Shown here piece after piece: positions 1 to 6,666 of a stretch of 15,630 nucleotides of DNA. Within the stretch, counting starts at the first letter, position 1, and every line of letters starts with the position of its first letter. Source of the DNA: Nanobdellota archaeon (GTDB lineage Archaea; Nanobdellota; Nanobdellia; Pacearchaeales; UBA12030). A model generated the notes under the pieces. That model did not search any database. It had not been told where the DNA came from and saw only the letters and a program-made list of their open reading frames with translations. The translations under genes and the position numbers were made by a program. Location of the stretch: assembly GCA_018829485.1 (NCBI GenBank), contig JAHJTU010000015.1, forward strand, positions 1 to 15,630, written 5' to 3'.

Positions 1-1
1 A

Positions 2-136
2 GCATCTTGCGCTGGAACAACAGCAAAACTTCCATTTTTTACTTTTATTAATGTGTTATTAGTTTCAATTTTACTTTCATTATATTATCTTTTCAATTAT
101 AGAAAAAGCAAGAATATGAAGAATAAGAATGAATAA
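2..136 (+). CDS. C-terminal end of a membrane-anchored protein (partial at 5' edge)
   Basis: An open frame enters from the left edge and ends in a TAA at 134-136, giving 44 visible residues. They begin with a small polar stretch containing one Cys. A motif LPFF follows, then a hydrophobic helix of about 20 residues (INVLLVSILLSLYYLF), then a basic tail rich in Lys and Asn. This is the layout of a C-terminal membrane anchor with the bulk of the protein outside the cell. The last 8 bases overlap the start of the first pilin gene (ATG at 129), so the two are probably co-transcribed and translationally coupled. The upstream protein may therefore be a surface or pilus-associated protein, which is inference from position. 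The family cannot be named from this fragment. Confidence 0.6.
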   Translation, partial: ASCAGTTAKLPFFTFINVLLVSILLSLYYLFNYRKSKNMKNKNE

Positions 137-575
137 AAAAGCAATATCACCAATAATTGCAACAGCAATACTGGTTGCCATAGTTATGACTTTAGCTGTT
201 ATTATTTGGATTTTCTTAAGCAGTTTTGTTTCAGAACTTGTAATTAAGCAAGGAAAGCCAGCTTCAACTGTTTGTATTGATAATGTAAGAATTTCTGTTG
301 ATGTTGATTTTTCAAGAAGAGATGATAAAATTGTTATTGTAAATGATGGAAGTTCTCCAATTGCCGGATTTACTATTAAATCTGGTGGAGAAGGAAGCTA
401 TTATGAGTGTGTATTAGATGTTGGTGATAGCTCTAGTTCTGTTAATTGTAATATTGATATTGTAAATTGCAATAATAAAATGAAAATTACTCCTTCAATT
501 CTTGGAACAGGGGAAACAAGTGGAGAAAACAAGTTATTCAATTGTGAAACTGCTTCTGTTGAGGTTTCTTGTTAA
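129..575 (+). CDS. Archaeal type IV pilin (SPIIAT class), six cysteines
   Basis: This 148-residue protein begins with Lys3-Lys4-Ala5 followed by ISPIIAT and an unbroken hydrophobic helix to about residue 34. That is the class III signal of archaeal type IV pilins (Pilin_N/DUF1628 type), cut by a prepilin peptidase next to the KKA, with the helix forming the filament core. The rest is a beta-rich head without a recognised fold. It has six cysteines, one of them the final residue, so up to three disulfides are possible. The start ATG lies inside the end of the upstream frame and has no Shine-Dalgarno, suggesting translational coupling. With the next gene it is a candidate major or minor subunit of the filament built by the downstream ATPase and platform proteins. 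Pilin class is clear; the structural role is inferred. Confidence 0.85.
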   Translation: MNKKAISPIIATAILVAIVMTLAVIIWIFLSSFVSELVIKQGKPASTVCIDNVRISVDVDFSRRDDKIVIVNDGSSPIAGFTIKSGGEGSYYECVLDVGDSSSSVNCNIDIVNCNNKMKITPSILGTGETSGENKLFNCETASVEVSC

Positions 576-590
576 CTCTCATTAGAAACC

Positions 591-626
591 TTTTTAAAAT
601 TCCTTTAAGTCATAATATAAAAGAGG
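591..626 (+). promoter_or_regulatory. Probable BRE/TATA box and ribosome binding site before second pilin
   Basis: A purine-rich GAAACC followed by TTTTTAAAAT (591-600) fits an archaeal BRE plus TATA box. Initiation about 26 bases downstream would fall just before GAGG at 623-626, which is followed by the ATG at 630. This suggests the second pilin can be expressed separately from the first. The assignment rests on pattern and spacing only. Confidence 0.45.
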
Positions 627-629
627 AAC

Positions 630-1079
630 ATGGAAAAGAAAGGTATTTCCCCAATTATTGCTACAGTCTTGATTATAGCAATTACAATAGGTGCTGGAGT
701 TCTTTTGTATAGTATGGTTCAACCTTTAATACAAAGCAATATGGGAAAAGCTGAATGCACTCAAACAACATTTGAATTAGATAGGTTTTCTTCTTGTGCA
801 GGAAGTGGAATAATAAAAGTTTCAATTGATAGAACAGTTAGCACAAGTGATGAGCCAGATGTTATTGGTTGGAAAATAGTTGCTGTATCAGAAGGAGAAA
901 AAATGACTTTATCTGCTGATGATTGGGATGATATTGTTCCAGGTATACAGAAAACAAAGCAATTGTCTTTTTCTGAATTTCCTGTCACAAACATAGAAGT
1001 TTATCCTGTTATTAAATCAAATAATATTGTCCAAGAATGCACAAATATCAAAAGACAAATTAAAGTTTCACCATGTTAA
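630..1079 (+). CDS. Archaeal type IV pilin (SPIIAT class), four cysteines
   Basis: This 149-residue protein has Lys3-Lys4-Gly5 then ISPIIATVLIIAITIGAGV, an almost canonical archaeal class III signal with prepilin peptidase processing expected after Gly5. The hydrophobic helix runs to about residue 30 and is followed by a soluble head with no family I recognise. There are four cysteines, and the last residue is Cys, as in the neighbouring pilin, although the head domains are otherwise dissimilar. A GAGG sequence precedes the start and a TATA-like box lies upstream, so it may have its own promoter within the cluster. It is likely a subunit of the same filament as the preceding gene. Which of the two is the major pilin cannot be told from sequence. 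Confidence 0.85.
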   Translation: MEKKGISPIIATVLIIAITIGAGVLLYSMVQPLIQSNMGKAECTQTTFELDRFSSCAGSGIIKVSIDRTVSTSDEPDVIGWKIVAVSEGEKMTLSADDWDDIVPGIQKTKQLSFSEFPVTNIEVYPVIKSNNIVQECTNIKRQIKVSPC

Positions 1080-1116
1080 TTCTTAATTGAAAATACAGAA
1101 AAGGAATAATCTCAAA

Positions 1117-1653
1117 ATGAATAAAATGAATAAAAAAGGAGATATATGGATTTCAGTTATTATTTACACTCTTGTTGGTTTAACTGCTATTGGAATTTTG
1201 CTTGCAATTGTTCAGCCAAGAATACAGGAAATGAGGGATGGCATTACAATAAAGCAGACAATTGAAGCATTACATGAATTTGATTCTTCATTAAGAAGCA
1301 CTCTTGTTGCTCCGGGAAATAAAAGAAATGTTGAATTTAAAATTTCAGCTGGAAAATTAGATATTTTACCTGAAAAAGATTTAATTGTATGGAGCATGGA
1401 AAGCACAAATAAATTCAGTGAACCAGATATTTTAGTTAGAGAAGGCTCAATAAGCATTTTAACTGAAAAAAATCAACCATATACTATTTCTTTGATTTTA
1501 AATTACACAAATGTTGCTGATATTACTTTTAATATGGATATGGAAGAGAAAGCTAAAACACTTGCACAAGCATCTAGTCCTTACATTTTAAGCATAGAAA
1601 ATTTTGGAATTACATCATCAGAATTACAACAAATTGACATTAAATTAAGGTAA
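1117..1653 (+). CDS. Pilin-like protein with class III-type N-terminus
   Basis: The frame is open from a TTG at 1087, but the ATG at 1117 (or the one at 1126) is preferred. It gives a short basic leader, MNKMNKKG, directly before a hydrophobic helix (IWISVIIYTLVGLTAIGILLAIV), and AAGGA at 1102-1106 is suitably placed upstream. The KKG-D junction resembles a prepilin peptidase site, although the SPIIAT signature is missing and Asp follows the Gly. The protein would be 178 residues, with a soluble C-terminal part of mixed strands and no cysteines. Its place between two true pilins and the assembly ATPase suggests a minor or pseudopilin that could prime or cap the filament. That role is inferred. 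The family is not one I can name. Confidence 0.7.
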   Translation: MNKMNKKGDIWISVIIYTLVGLTAIGILLAIVQPRIQEMRDGITIKQTIEALHEFDSSLRSTLVAPGNKRNVEFKISAGKLDILPEKDLIVWSMESTNKFSEPDILVREGSISILTEKNQPYTISLILNYTNVADITFNMDMEEKAKTLAQASSPYILSIENFGITSSELQQIDIKLR

Positions 1654-1694
1654 AAAACCACAAATTACAAGAATTAAATAAGATATCAGATAAC

Positions 1695-1740
1695 TTTAAA
1701 TAGAAACTCTTTCTTTTCATAATTATTAACAAAAGAGGAT
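1695..1740 (+). promoter_or_regulatory. Probable TATA box and ribosome binding site before ATPase gene
   Basis: The 90-base gap before the ATPase gene contains TTTAAATA at 1695-1702. Initiation about 26 bases on would give a leader of roughly 20 bases carrying GAGGAT at 1735-1740, three bases before the ATG at 1744. This would give the assembly machinery its own transcript, separate from the pilins. Confidence 0.5.
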
Positions 1741-1743
1741 AAA

Positions 1744-3282
1744 ATGGACGGGGTAGAAACCTTAAATTTAGCAGTTCCTATAGCAGCTCCTAATCTGCCC
1801 TCTTTTGCAAGAAAGCAAGATATTGATGTTAGATATGCAGTTATTCCACCTTATTCATATATTCATATTTACTGGGATAAAGAAAAGAATGAATTAATTT
1901 ACGAAGTTGAAGAGCCAGAATTAGATGAAGAAGAACAAGAAATTTTAGAATTGCTTGAAAAAGGAATAGAAGAAATAATTGATGTTTCATTTTTAAGAGA
2001 AAAAACACAAGATAGCATTATCTCATATTTGCAGCAAAGTTCAAATTTAATTTTGAAAGAGCTTAATTTAAGTGTTAGTGAAGAATCTTATTTCAAATTA
2101 TTTTATTATTTGTACAGGGATTTTATTGGCTTAAATGAAATAGAGTCAGTAATGAGGGATTTTTTTGTTGAAGATATTGGTTGTAATGGAATTAATTCTC
2201 CTATTTATGTTGTGCATAGATTATATAGAAATATGAGAACAAATGTTATTTACAAAGACATAGAAAAGCTTGCAAATTTTGTTGAAAAGCTTGCACAAAG
2301 AAGTGGAAGATATGTTTCTTATGCAACTCCTATTTTAGATGGAACATTGCCTGATGGAAGCAGAGTTAATGCAACATATGCAACTGAAATTACAAGTAAA
2401 GGACCAACATTTACAATAAGAAAATTCACAAAAGTTCCATTCACTCCAATTCAGCTTATAGATTTCAAAACACTTTCTCCTGAGATACTTGCATATTTCT
2501 GGCTTTTAATGGAGCATAAAAGCAATATTTTGATTGTTGGTGGAACAGCATCAGGAAAAACAACCCTGCTTAATGCATTGGCCTTTTTTATTCCACCAGA
2601 AGCAAGAGTAGTTAGCATTGAAGATACAAGAGAATTGAATTTGCCAAGAGAAAACTGGCTGCCAAATGTTTCAAGAACAGGATTAGGACCTGGAAAAGTT
2701 GGAGAAGTAAGTTTATTTGATTTATTAAAAGGAAGTTTCAGACAAAATCCAGATTATGTTATTGTTGGAGAAGTAAGGGGACAAGAAGCTTATGTTTTAT
2801 TTCAAGGAATGGCATCAGGACATGCAAGTTTAAGTACAATTCATGCAGAATCTGTTGATACTGTTATAAAAAGATTAGAAACACCACCAATAAATTTGTC
2901 TCCTACTTTGGTAAATATTTTGGATGTTGTTGCTGTTATGACTCATGCAATTGTTAAAGGAAAAGAAACAAGAAAACTCAAGCAAGTTATTGAGATATTA
3001 AATGTAAATCCCGATGGTTCTGCTACAACAAATATTCCTTATTTTTGGAATCCTGCTGATGATGCATTTTACTTTAAGAGGAATAGTTATGTTTTTAGGA
3101 AAATTATGGAAAAATCAGGCTTATCACAAGAAGAATTACTTAGAGAATTTACTGATAGATTAAGACTTTTGTATGAACTTTACAGAAGAAATATTACTGA
3201 ATTTAACATGGTTCAGCAGATAATTAATTTGTATTATAAAGATAAAAATGCAGCATTAAGGCAATTGGGTTTGCTAAGATAA
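1744..3282 (+). CDS. Type II/IV secretion-pilus assembly ATPase (TadA/GspE/ArlI superfamily)
   Basis: This 512-residue protein is the hexameric motor that powers pilin movement at the cytoplasmic face of the membrane. An N-terminal part (about 1-235) with the archaeal pattern IPPYSYIHIYWD and an acidic segment leads into the RecA-like core. Walker A GGTASGKT is at 266-273, the Asp box SIEDTRE at 291-297, Walker B DYVIVGE at 337-343 and the His box HASLSTIHA at 360-368. All catalytic elements are intact. The start has GAGGAT upstream. It is followed at 6 bases by a small coiled-coil gene and then two GspF/TadC-type platform genes, its expected partners. An archaellum ATPase is less likely because no archaellin or other arl gene is present. 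The two separate platform genes recall Tad-type systems. Confidence 0.93.
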   Translation: MDGVETLNLAVPIAAPNLPSFARKQDIDVRYAVIPPYSYIHIYWDKEKNELIYEVEEPELDEEEQEILELLEKGIEEIIDVSFLREKTQDSIISYLQQSSNLILKELNLSVSEESYFKLFYYLYRDFIGLNEIESVMRDFFVEDIGCNGINSPIYVVHRLYRNMRTNVIYKDIEKLANFVEKLAQRSGRYVSYATPILDGTLPDGSRVNATYATEITSKGPTFTIRKFTKVPFTPIQLIDFKTLSPEILAYFWLLMEHKSNILIVGGTASGKTTLLNALAFFIPPEARVVSIEDTRELNLPRENWLPNVSRTGLGPGKVGEVSLFDLLKGSFRQNPDYVIVGEVRGQEAYVLFQGMASGHASLSTIHAESVDTVIKRLETPPINLSPTLVNILDVVAVMTHAIVKGKETRKLKQVIEILNVNPDGSATTNIPYFWNPADDAFYFKRNSYVFRKIMEKSGLSQEELLREFTDRLRLLYELYRRNITEFNMVQQIINLYYKDKNAALRQLGLLR

Positions 3283-3288
3283 ATACTA

Positions 3289-3477
3289 ATGCAAAATAAA
3301 TACCAATGTAAAATGGATGAACAAGATATTATTGAATTAAAGAATTTAGTTAAAAGATTAACAGAAGTTAATAATCTTATTGAAAAAGAGGAACAAGCTC
3401 AGAGAAAAAGAGAATTATATCGTTCTTTTGCGTCACTTGCCGAACAATTTAAGAAAAAAGTATTTGAACTTTCATAG
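3289..3477 (+). CDS. Small charged coiled-coil protein, unknown function
   Basis: This is a 62-residue frame (54 if the in-frame ATG at 3313, MDEQDI, is used). It is almost entirely Lys/Glu/Arg-rich heptad-like sequence with no membrane segment and no cysteine beyond the leading residues. It sits 6 bases after the ATPase and 5 bases before the first platform gene, so it is very probably translated as part of this operon. A small helical linker between motor and platform, or a chaperone for either, would fit that position, but this is inference. I recognise no family. Confidence 0.6.
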   Translation: MQNKYQCKMDEQDIIELKNLVKRLTEVNNLIEKEEQAQRKRELYRSFASLAEQFKKKVFELS

Positions 3478-3482
3478 TTGAA

Positions 3483-4700
3483 ATGAGCGAAGAAATAAAG
3501 CAGATTTTGAATACTGCAGATAAACTTATTATAGAATTAGAGAATCTTGTAAAGGATAGAACAAGAAGTGAATTAAAAATTAATGCAAAAAACAAGCTTT
3601 TGGAAAGACTTTCTCAGTTAAGTGTTTCTTTGCTTGATTTACCAGATATTCCTTTGCATAGAACTAAAGTAAGAAAAGAAGATGAAGCACATTTAACCAA
3701 AAAAATATCAGATAACACATTAAGAGAAATAGGAAAGAGAATAAGAGAAAAAGATGTTAAGAAAAGAGAAAAAGAGACAATTGAATTAAGAAAGCCCAAT
3801 TCTTACACAACAGCCTCTAATCTTTTGTTTCATAATCTTGCTCATAAAATAGCTCAGAATAATAAAGATATTTCAGATAATTTAAAGAAAGCTAATCTTG
3901 CAATACTTGCAGATTCTTTTGTTTCAGTTACTTTAATGAACACGTTGCTTGCATTAATTGCTGGAATAATCATTGCCATACTTTTCTCCTTTCTTAGTAT
4001 AAAATTTGTTCCATATCCAATAATTTCATTTGCACCATTAAATGCAGTTAAATTAATACTAAATCTTTTAGCATGGCCATTAATTCTTGCAGTTTCTATG
4101 TTCTTAGTATCATTTTATTATCCTAAGTTAGAAGCAATGTCAAGAATAAATAAGATTGATGATGAAATTCCATTTGCCACAATGCATATGTCTGCTATTG
4201 TTGGAAGTGGTGTTCAGCCAACAAAAGTTTTCTATTTAATAAGTGATACAGATGAATACAAGAATTTTAATGTTGAAACTAAAAGAATAATTAATAAAAT
4301 TAATTTTTATGGTTATGATTTGCTTACTGCATTGAAAGAAACAGCTAAAACAACACCATCATCAAAAGCAAGAGACTTGTTTAATGGAATGGCATCTATA
4401 ATTGCAACTGGTGGTGATATAAGGAGCTATCTTGAAAAAAAAGCCTCTGGTTTAATGGTTGATTATAAGCTTAAAAGAAAGAAGTTTGCTGATGCTGCAA
4501 GTGTTTATGCTGATATATATACTGGATTGTTAATTACAGCTCCTATTATTTTTGGAGTTTTGCTTAGCATGATAACACCCTTAGGAGGAAATCTCCTTGG
4601 TTTTAATCCTGAAAATATAGCAATTGCAGGATTAGTTGTTATTGTTATGTTCAATATTGGATTCATTATTTTCCTTAATGCAATCCAACCACCTGAATAA
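3483..4700 (+). CDS. Pilus/secretion platform protein, GspF/TadC family (first copy)
   Basis: This 405-residue inner-membrane platform protein is expected to sit above the ATPase and feed pilins into the filament. A long basic and acidic cytoplasmic N-terminus (about 1-150) precedes two membrane helices near 152-178 and 186-213. A cytoplasmic T2SSF domain follows, beginning with DDEIPFATMHMSAIVGSG, the usual conserved patch of the family. Two final helices lie near 345-369 and 378-400. The extended N-terminal region is longer than in typical TadC proteins and could contact the motor. The gene lies 5 bases after the small coiled-coil gene. It is followed by a 153-base spacer filled by a palindromic element before the second, shorter platform gene. 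Assignment to T2SSF is firm; which platform half it matches (TadB- or TadC-like) is not resolved. Confidence 0.88.
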   Translation: MSEEIKQILNTADKLIIELENLVKDRTRSELKINAKNKLLERLSQLSVSLLDLPDIPLHRTKVRKEDEAHLTKKISDNTLREIGKRIREKDVKKREKETIELRKPNSYTTASNLLFHNLAHKIAQNNKDISDNLKKANLAILADSFVSVTLMNTLLALIAGIIIAILFSFLSIKFVPYPIISFAPLNAVKLILNLLAWPLILAVSMFLVSFYYPKLEAMSRINKIDDEIPFATMHMSAIVGSGVQPTKVFYLISDTDEYKNFNVETKRIINKINFYGYDLLTALKETAKTTPSSKARDLFNGMASIIATGGDIRSYLEKKASGLMVDYKLKRKKFADAASVYADIYTGLLITAPIIFGVLLSMITPLGGNLLGFNPENIAIAGLVVIVMFNIGFIIFLNAIQPPE

Positions 4701-4703
4701 AAT

Positions 4704-4825
4704 GAAGCTCACGAAAGCAAAGCGCACAAAAATCAAAGATTTTTGGCGTCCCGAAAACAGAATGTTTTCGTGGACTTTCGGGGGCGCCAGAAACTTTGTT
4801 TCTGAGCGCTTTTAAAAAAAGCTTC
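4704..4825 (+). repeat. Structured intergenic palindromic element, copy A (extended form)
   Basis: The gap between the two platform genes holds nested inverted repeats. The outermost pair is GAAGCT (4704-4709) with AGCTTC (4820-4825), then AAAGCGC (4719-4725) with GCGCTTT (4806-4812). The 48-base core shared with copies B and C is 4723-4770. Hairpin 1 is CAAAAATC with GATTTTTG around an AAA loop. Hairpin 2 is CGAAAAC with GTTTTCG around AGAAT. Unlike the other copies it also has GGCGTCCC (4745-4752) able to pair with GGGGCGCC (4781-4788), and a third hairpin AGAAAC/GTTTCT at 4789-4803. The extra pairings can form a multi-branched fold or compete with hairpin 1. Function is unknown. Confidence 0.85.
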
Positions 4826-4853
4826 TGCAAAAACGAAATAACAAAGAAAGAAA

Positions 4854-5699
4854 ATGGAACTGAAAAGAATGCATTATTTTGGAATTGGAATGGCGTTATT
4901 AATTACAATTATAGTTCTTTTCATACATTTTGCAATAAAAGAAACAAAGTTCTTATTTTTCTTTATTGGAATTGCTGTGATTGTTGCAATAGCACCATTT
5001 TTTATGGAATTCTTAATTGAAACAGGCAGACAAAAAGAAAAAGAAACAGAATTCCTGGAATTTTGCAGGGATTTAGCTGAAGGTGTTTCAGTTGGTGTTC
5101 CTATAAGCAAGAGTATTTTGAAAGTTGAAGATAAAGATTATGGAAGTCTTTCTCCACATATTAAGAAATTAGCAAATCAGATTTCTCTTGGCATTCCATT
5201 CAGAAAAGCATTGCAGGTATTTGCCAGAGATACAAAAAACAAGATTATCAGCAGAAGTGCTAATATTATAATTCAAGCAGAAGAATCAGGAGGAAAAATA
5301 GGAAGCATATTAGATAATGTTGCTAAAGGTGTAAGAGAAATTGAAGATATTAAAAAAGAAAGGAAAAGTGCAATGTATGGACAAGTAATTCAAGGTTATG
5401 TTATATTCACTATCTTCCTTGTTATTATTCTTGTGCTACAGCTTTGGCTTATTCCTCAAATGCAGGAAATCACTCAATTAGGTGGAGAATCAGAAATAGG
5501 TGGAGAATCACAAATGTCTTTTGAGAGTGTTGGGTTTTTGAATAACAGCTTATTAGTATTGCTTTTTATACAAAGCTTTTTCATTGGATTAGTTATAGGA
5601 CAGCTTTCAGAAGGAAATATAAGATCAGGAATAAAACACTCTGTTATACTCCTTGTCTTAGCATATTTAATTGTCTCAATAGCTCATGCTCTTGTTTAA
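4854..5699 (+). CDS. Pilus/secretion platform protein, GspF/TadC family (second copy)
   Basis: This 281-residue integral membrane protein has helices near residues 10-27, 35-55, 177-198, 226-245 and 255-280. A cytoplasmic T2SSF domain lies between helices two and three, where ARDLAEG-type family sequence appears as FCRDLAEGVSVGVPISKSI. It is shorter than the first platform protein, lacking the long N-terminal region. Having two unfused platform genes beside one ATPase matches the TadB/TadC arrangement rather than the fused ArlJ of archaella. No Shine-Dalgarno is seen before the ATG; the gene follows palindromic copy A. An exact-frame duplication of 18 bases at 5481-5516 yields a repeated GGES motif in the loop after the third helix. 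Family assignment is confident. Confidence 0.87.
   Translation: MELKRMHYFGIGMALLITIIVLFIHFAIKETKFLFFFIGIAVIVAIAPFFMEFLIETGRQKEKETEFLEFCRDLAEGVSVGVPISKSILKVEDKDYGSLSPHIKKLANQISLGIPFRKALQVFARDTKNKIISRSANIIIQAEESGGKIGSILDNVAKGVREIEDIKKERKSAMYGQVIQGYVIFTIFLVIILVLQLWLIPQMQEITQLGGESEIGGESQMSFESVGFLNNSLLVLLFIQSFFIGLVIGQLSEGNIRSGIKHSVILLVLAYLIVSIAHALV
5481..5516 (+). repeat. Tandem 18-base duplication inside second platform gene
   Basis: Two adjacent 18-base units starting GGTGGAGAATCA differ at only two positions and encode the repeated peptide GGES(E/Q). The repeat lies in a short loop between membrane helices and keeps the frame. It looks like a recent slippage duplication. Confidence 0.8.
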
Positions 5700-5701
5700 A
5701 A

Positions 5702-5776
5702 GAACCTTTTTACGCTCAGAAATCAAAGATTTCTGGCGCCCCGAAAATCTCTGATTTTCGTGGGGAAAAAAGGTTC
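5702..5776 (+). repeat. Structured intergenic palindromic element, copy B
   Basis: The element fills most of the 100-base gap after the second platform gene. The outer stem is GAACCTTTTT (5702-5711) with AAAAAGGTTC (5767-5776), a perfect 10 pairs. The 48-base core is 5713-5760. Hairpin 1 is CAGAAATC/GATTTCTG with an AAA loop, extended by CGC/GCG around one bulged base. Hairpin 2 is CGAAAAT/ATTTTCG with loop CTCTG. Relative to copy A, one pair in each hairpin has changed on both sides (A-T to G-C in hairpin 1, C-G to T-A in hairpin 2), so pairing is kept. Confidence 0.88.
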
Positions 5777-5799
5777 ATCAAAAAACAAAAACGAAAAGA

Positions 5800-6570
5800 A
5801 TGAAAAACAAAAAAGCAGTATTGCATATTGAAGTTATTATTAGTTTTTCAATTTTCATAGGCTTGCTTTTCCTAATATTCTTGATGATAAAACCAATAAG
5901 AGAACCAACATTGTCTAATACAGTTCTTGATGTTGCAGAAGCAGGAATAAAAAGAGATGCAAGCATTGCACTTACTACTTTTCCATTTGCAATAGATATT
6001 CAGCAAAACCCAAATAATCCCCACACAATAACATGTTTTTATTTTGAAAACCCTCTTAATACAAGCATTTTATTACCAAAGAATGTGTTTATCAAAGATG
6101 TAAATAAAAATAATGTTGCATTTACTTTTTCTGGAAGAGATTTATATGTGCAAAAAACAGAAGCTGATTTTTATTATATTTATTATTCTTTTGATGAAGA
6201 ATTTGAATATATTGGTACTACTCTAAGTCAATGTGATAAAATAAATGATAGAAATCAACAAAATCAGAATGAACAACAAGAACAAAAAGATGAACTTGCA
6301 TTTAGTGCACCAAGAACACAAGTATTATTTTCATACAATAAACTTTTAGATATGCATGAAAGATACTATAATAATTATGCAGATTTGAAAAAAGATTGGT
6401 ATTTGCCTGAAACAAGCAATTTTGCAATAAAAATTGAAAATGATGATATTTTATTTGAAATGACAAGAAATATTCCCCAAGGCAAGGAAGTTTTTGCAAG
6501 GGAATTTTACACATATATGATAAAAGATAAAAAAATAGAACAAGTTAAAGTAAATTTGAAGGTGTGGTAG
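5800..6570 (+). CDS. Pilin-like protein with Glu at position +5 of the predicted mature N-terminus
   Basis: This 256-residue protein begins with a basic leader ending Lys5-Ala6, then VLHIEVIISFSIFIGLLFLIFLM. If processed after Ala6 the mature protein has Glu at +5, the position that in type IV pilins aids assembly. The single N-terminal helix (about 7-30) is followed by a large soluble domain with a Gln/Asn-rich low-complexity stretch near residues 149-165 and two cysteines. The size suggests a minor or tip pilin rather than the main subunit. The start has no clear Shine-Dalgarno and follows palindromic copy B. Copy C comes after the stop. A pilin-like N-terminus is clear; the soluble domain belongs to no family I recognise. 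Confidence 0.72.
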   Translation: MKNKKAVLHIEVIISFSIFIGLLFLIFLMIKPIREPTLSNTVLDVAEAGIKRDASIALTTFPFAIDIQQNPNNPHTITCFYFENPLNTSILLPKNVFIKDVNKNNVAFTFSGRDLYVQKTEADFYYIYYSFDEEFEYIGTTLSQCDKINDRNQQNQNEQQEQKDELAFSAPRTQVLFSYNKLLDMHERYYNNYADLKKDWYLPETSNFAIKIENDDILFEMTRNIPQGKEVFAREFYTYMIKDKKIEQVKVNLKVW

Positions 6571-6643
6571 AACCCTTTAGAAAACGCACAGAAATCAAAG
6601 ATTTCTGGCGCGCAGAAAACAGAATGTTTTCGTGCGGGTTTTT
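6571..6643 (+). repeat. Structured intergenic palindromic element, copy C
   Basis: The element begins immediately after the TAG of the preceding gene. The outer stem is AACCC (6571-6575) with GGGTT (6636-6640), and a T run follows. The core at 6585-6632 is exactly 48 bases, as in the other copies, and differs from copy A at about five positions by hand alignment. Hairpin 1 is CAGAAATC/GATTTCTG with an AAA loop plus CGC/GCG. Hairpin 2 is GAAAAC/GTTTTC with loop AGAAT, extended by CGCA/TGCG across a bulged G. Confidence 0.88.
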
Positions 6644-6666
6644 ATCCCAAAACAAAGAAAAAGAAA

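Noticed and set aside
4719..4812. tRNA gene or tRNA-like molecule in palindromic copy A
   Set aside because: The branched pairing resembles a cloverleaf in outline, but arm lengths are wrong and no T-loop or anticodon-arm consensus is seen.
4796..5020. Open frame of 74 codons overlapping the second platform gene
   Set aside because: It is a shadow in another frame of the TadC-type gene and palindromic copy A. Its translation is Asn/Cys/Phe-rich with no family pattern.
1744..5699. Archaellum (arl/fla) motor and platform
   Set aside because: There are two separate platform proteins in place of one fused ArlJ, and no archaellin, ArlH or accessory arl genes. The pilins are of the SPIIAT type.
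4701..6666. Palindromic repeats as a CRISPR array
   Set aside because: Only three copies, each separated by a whole gene of 770-850 bases, with variable outer stems and no cas genes. This does not resemble an array.
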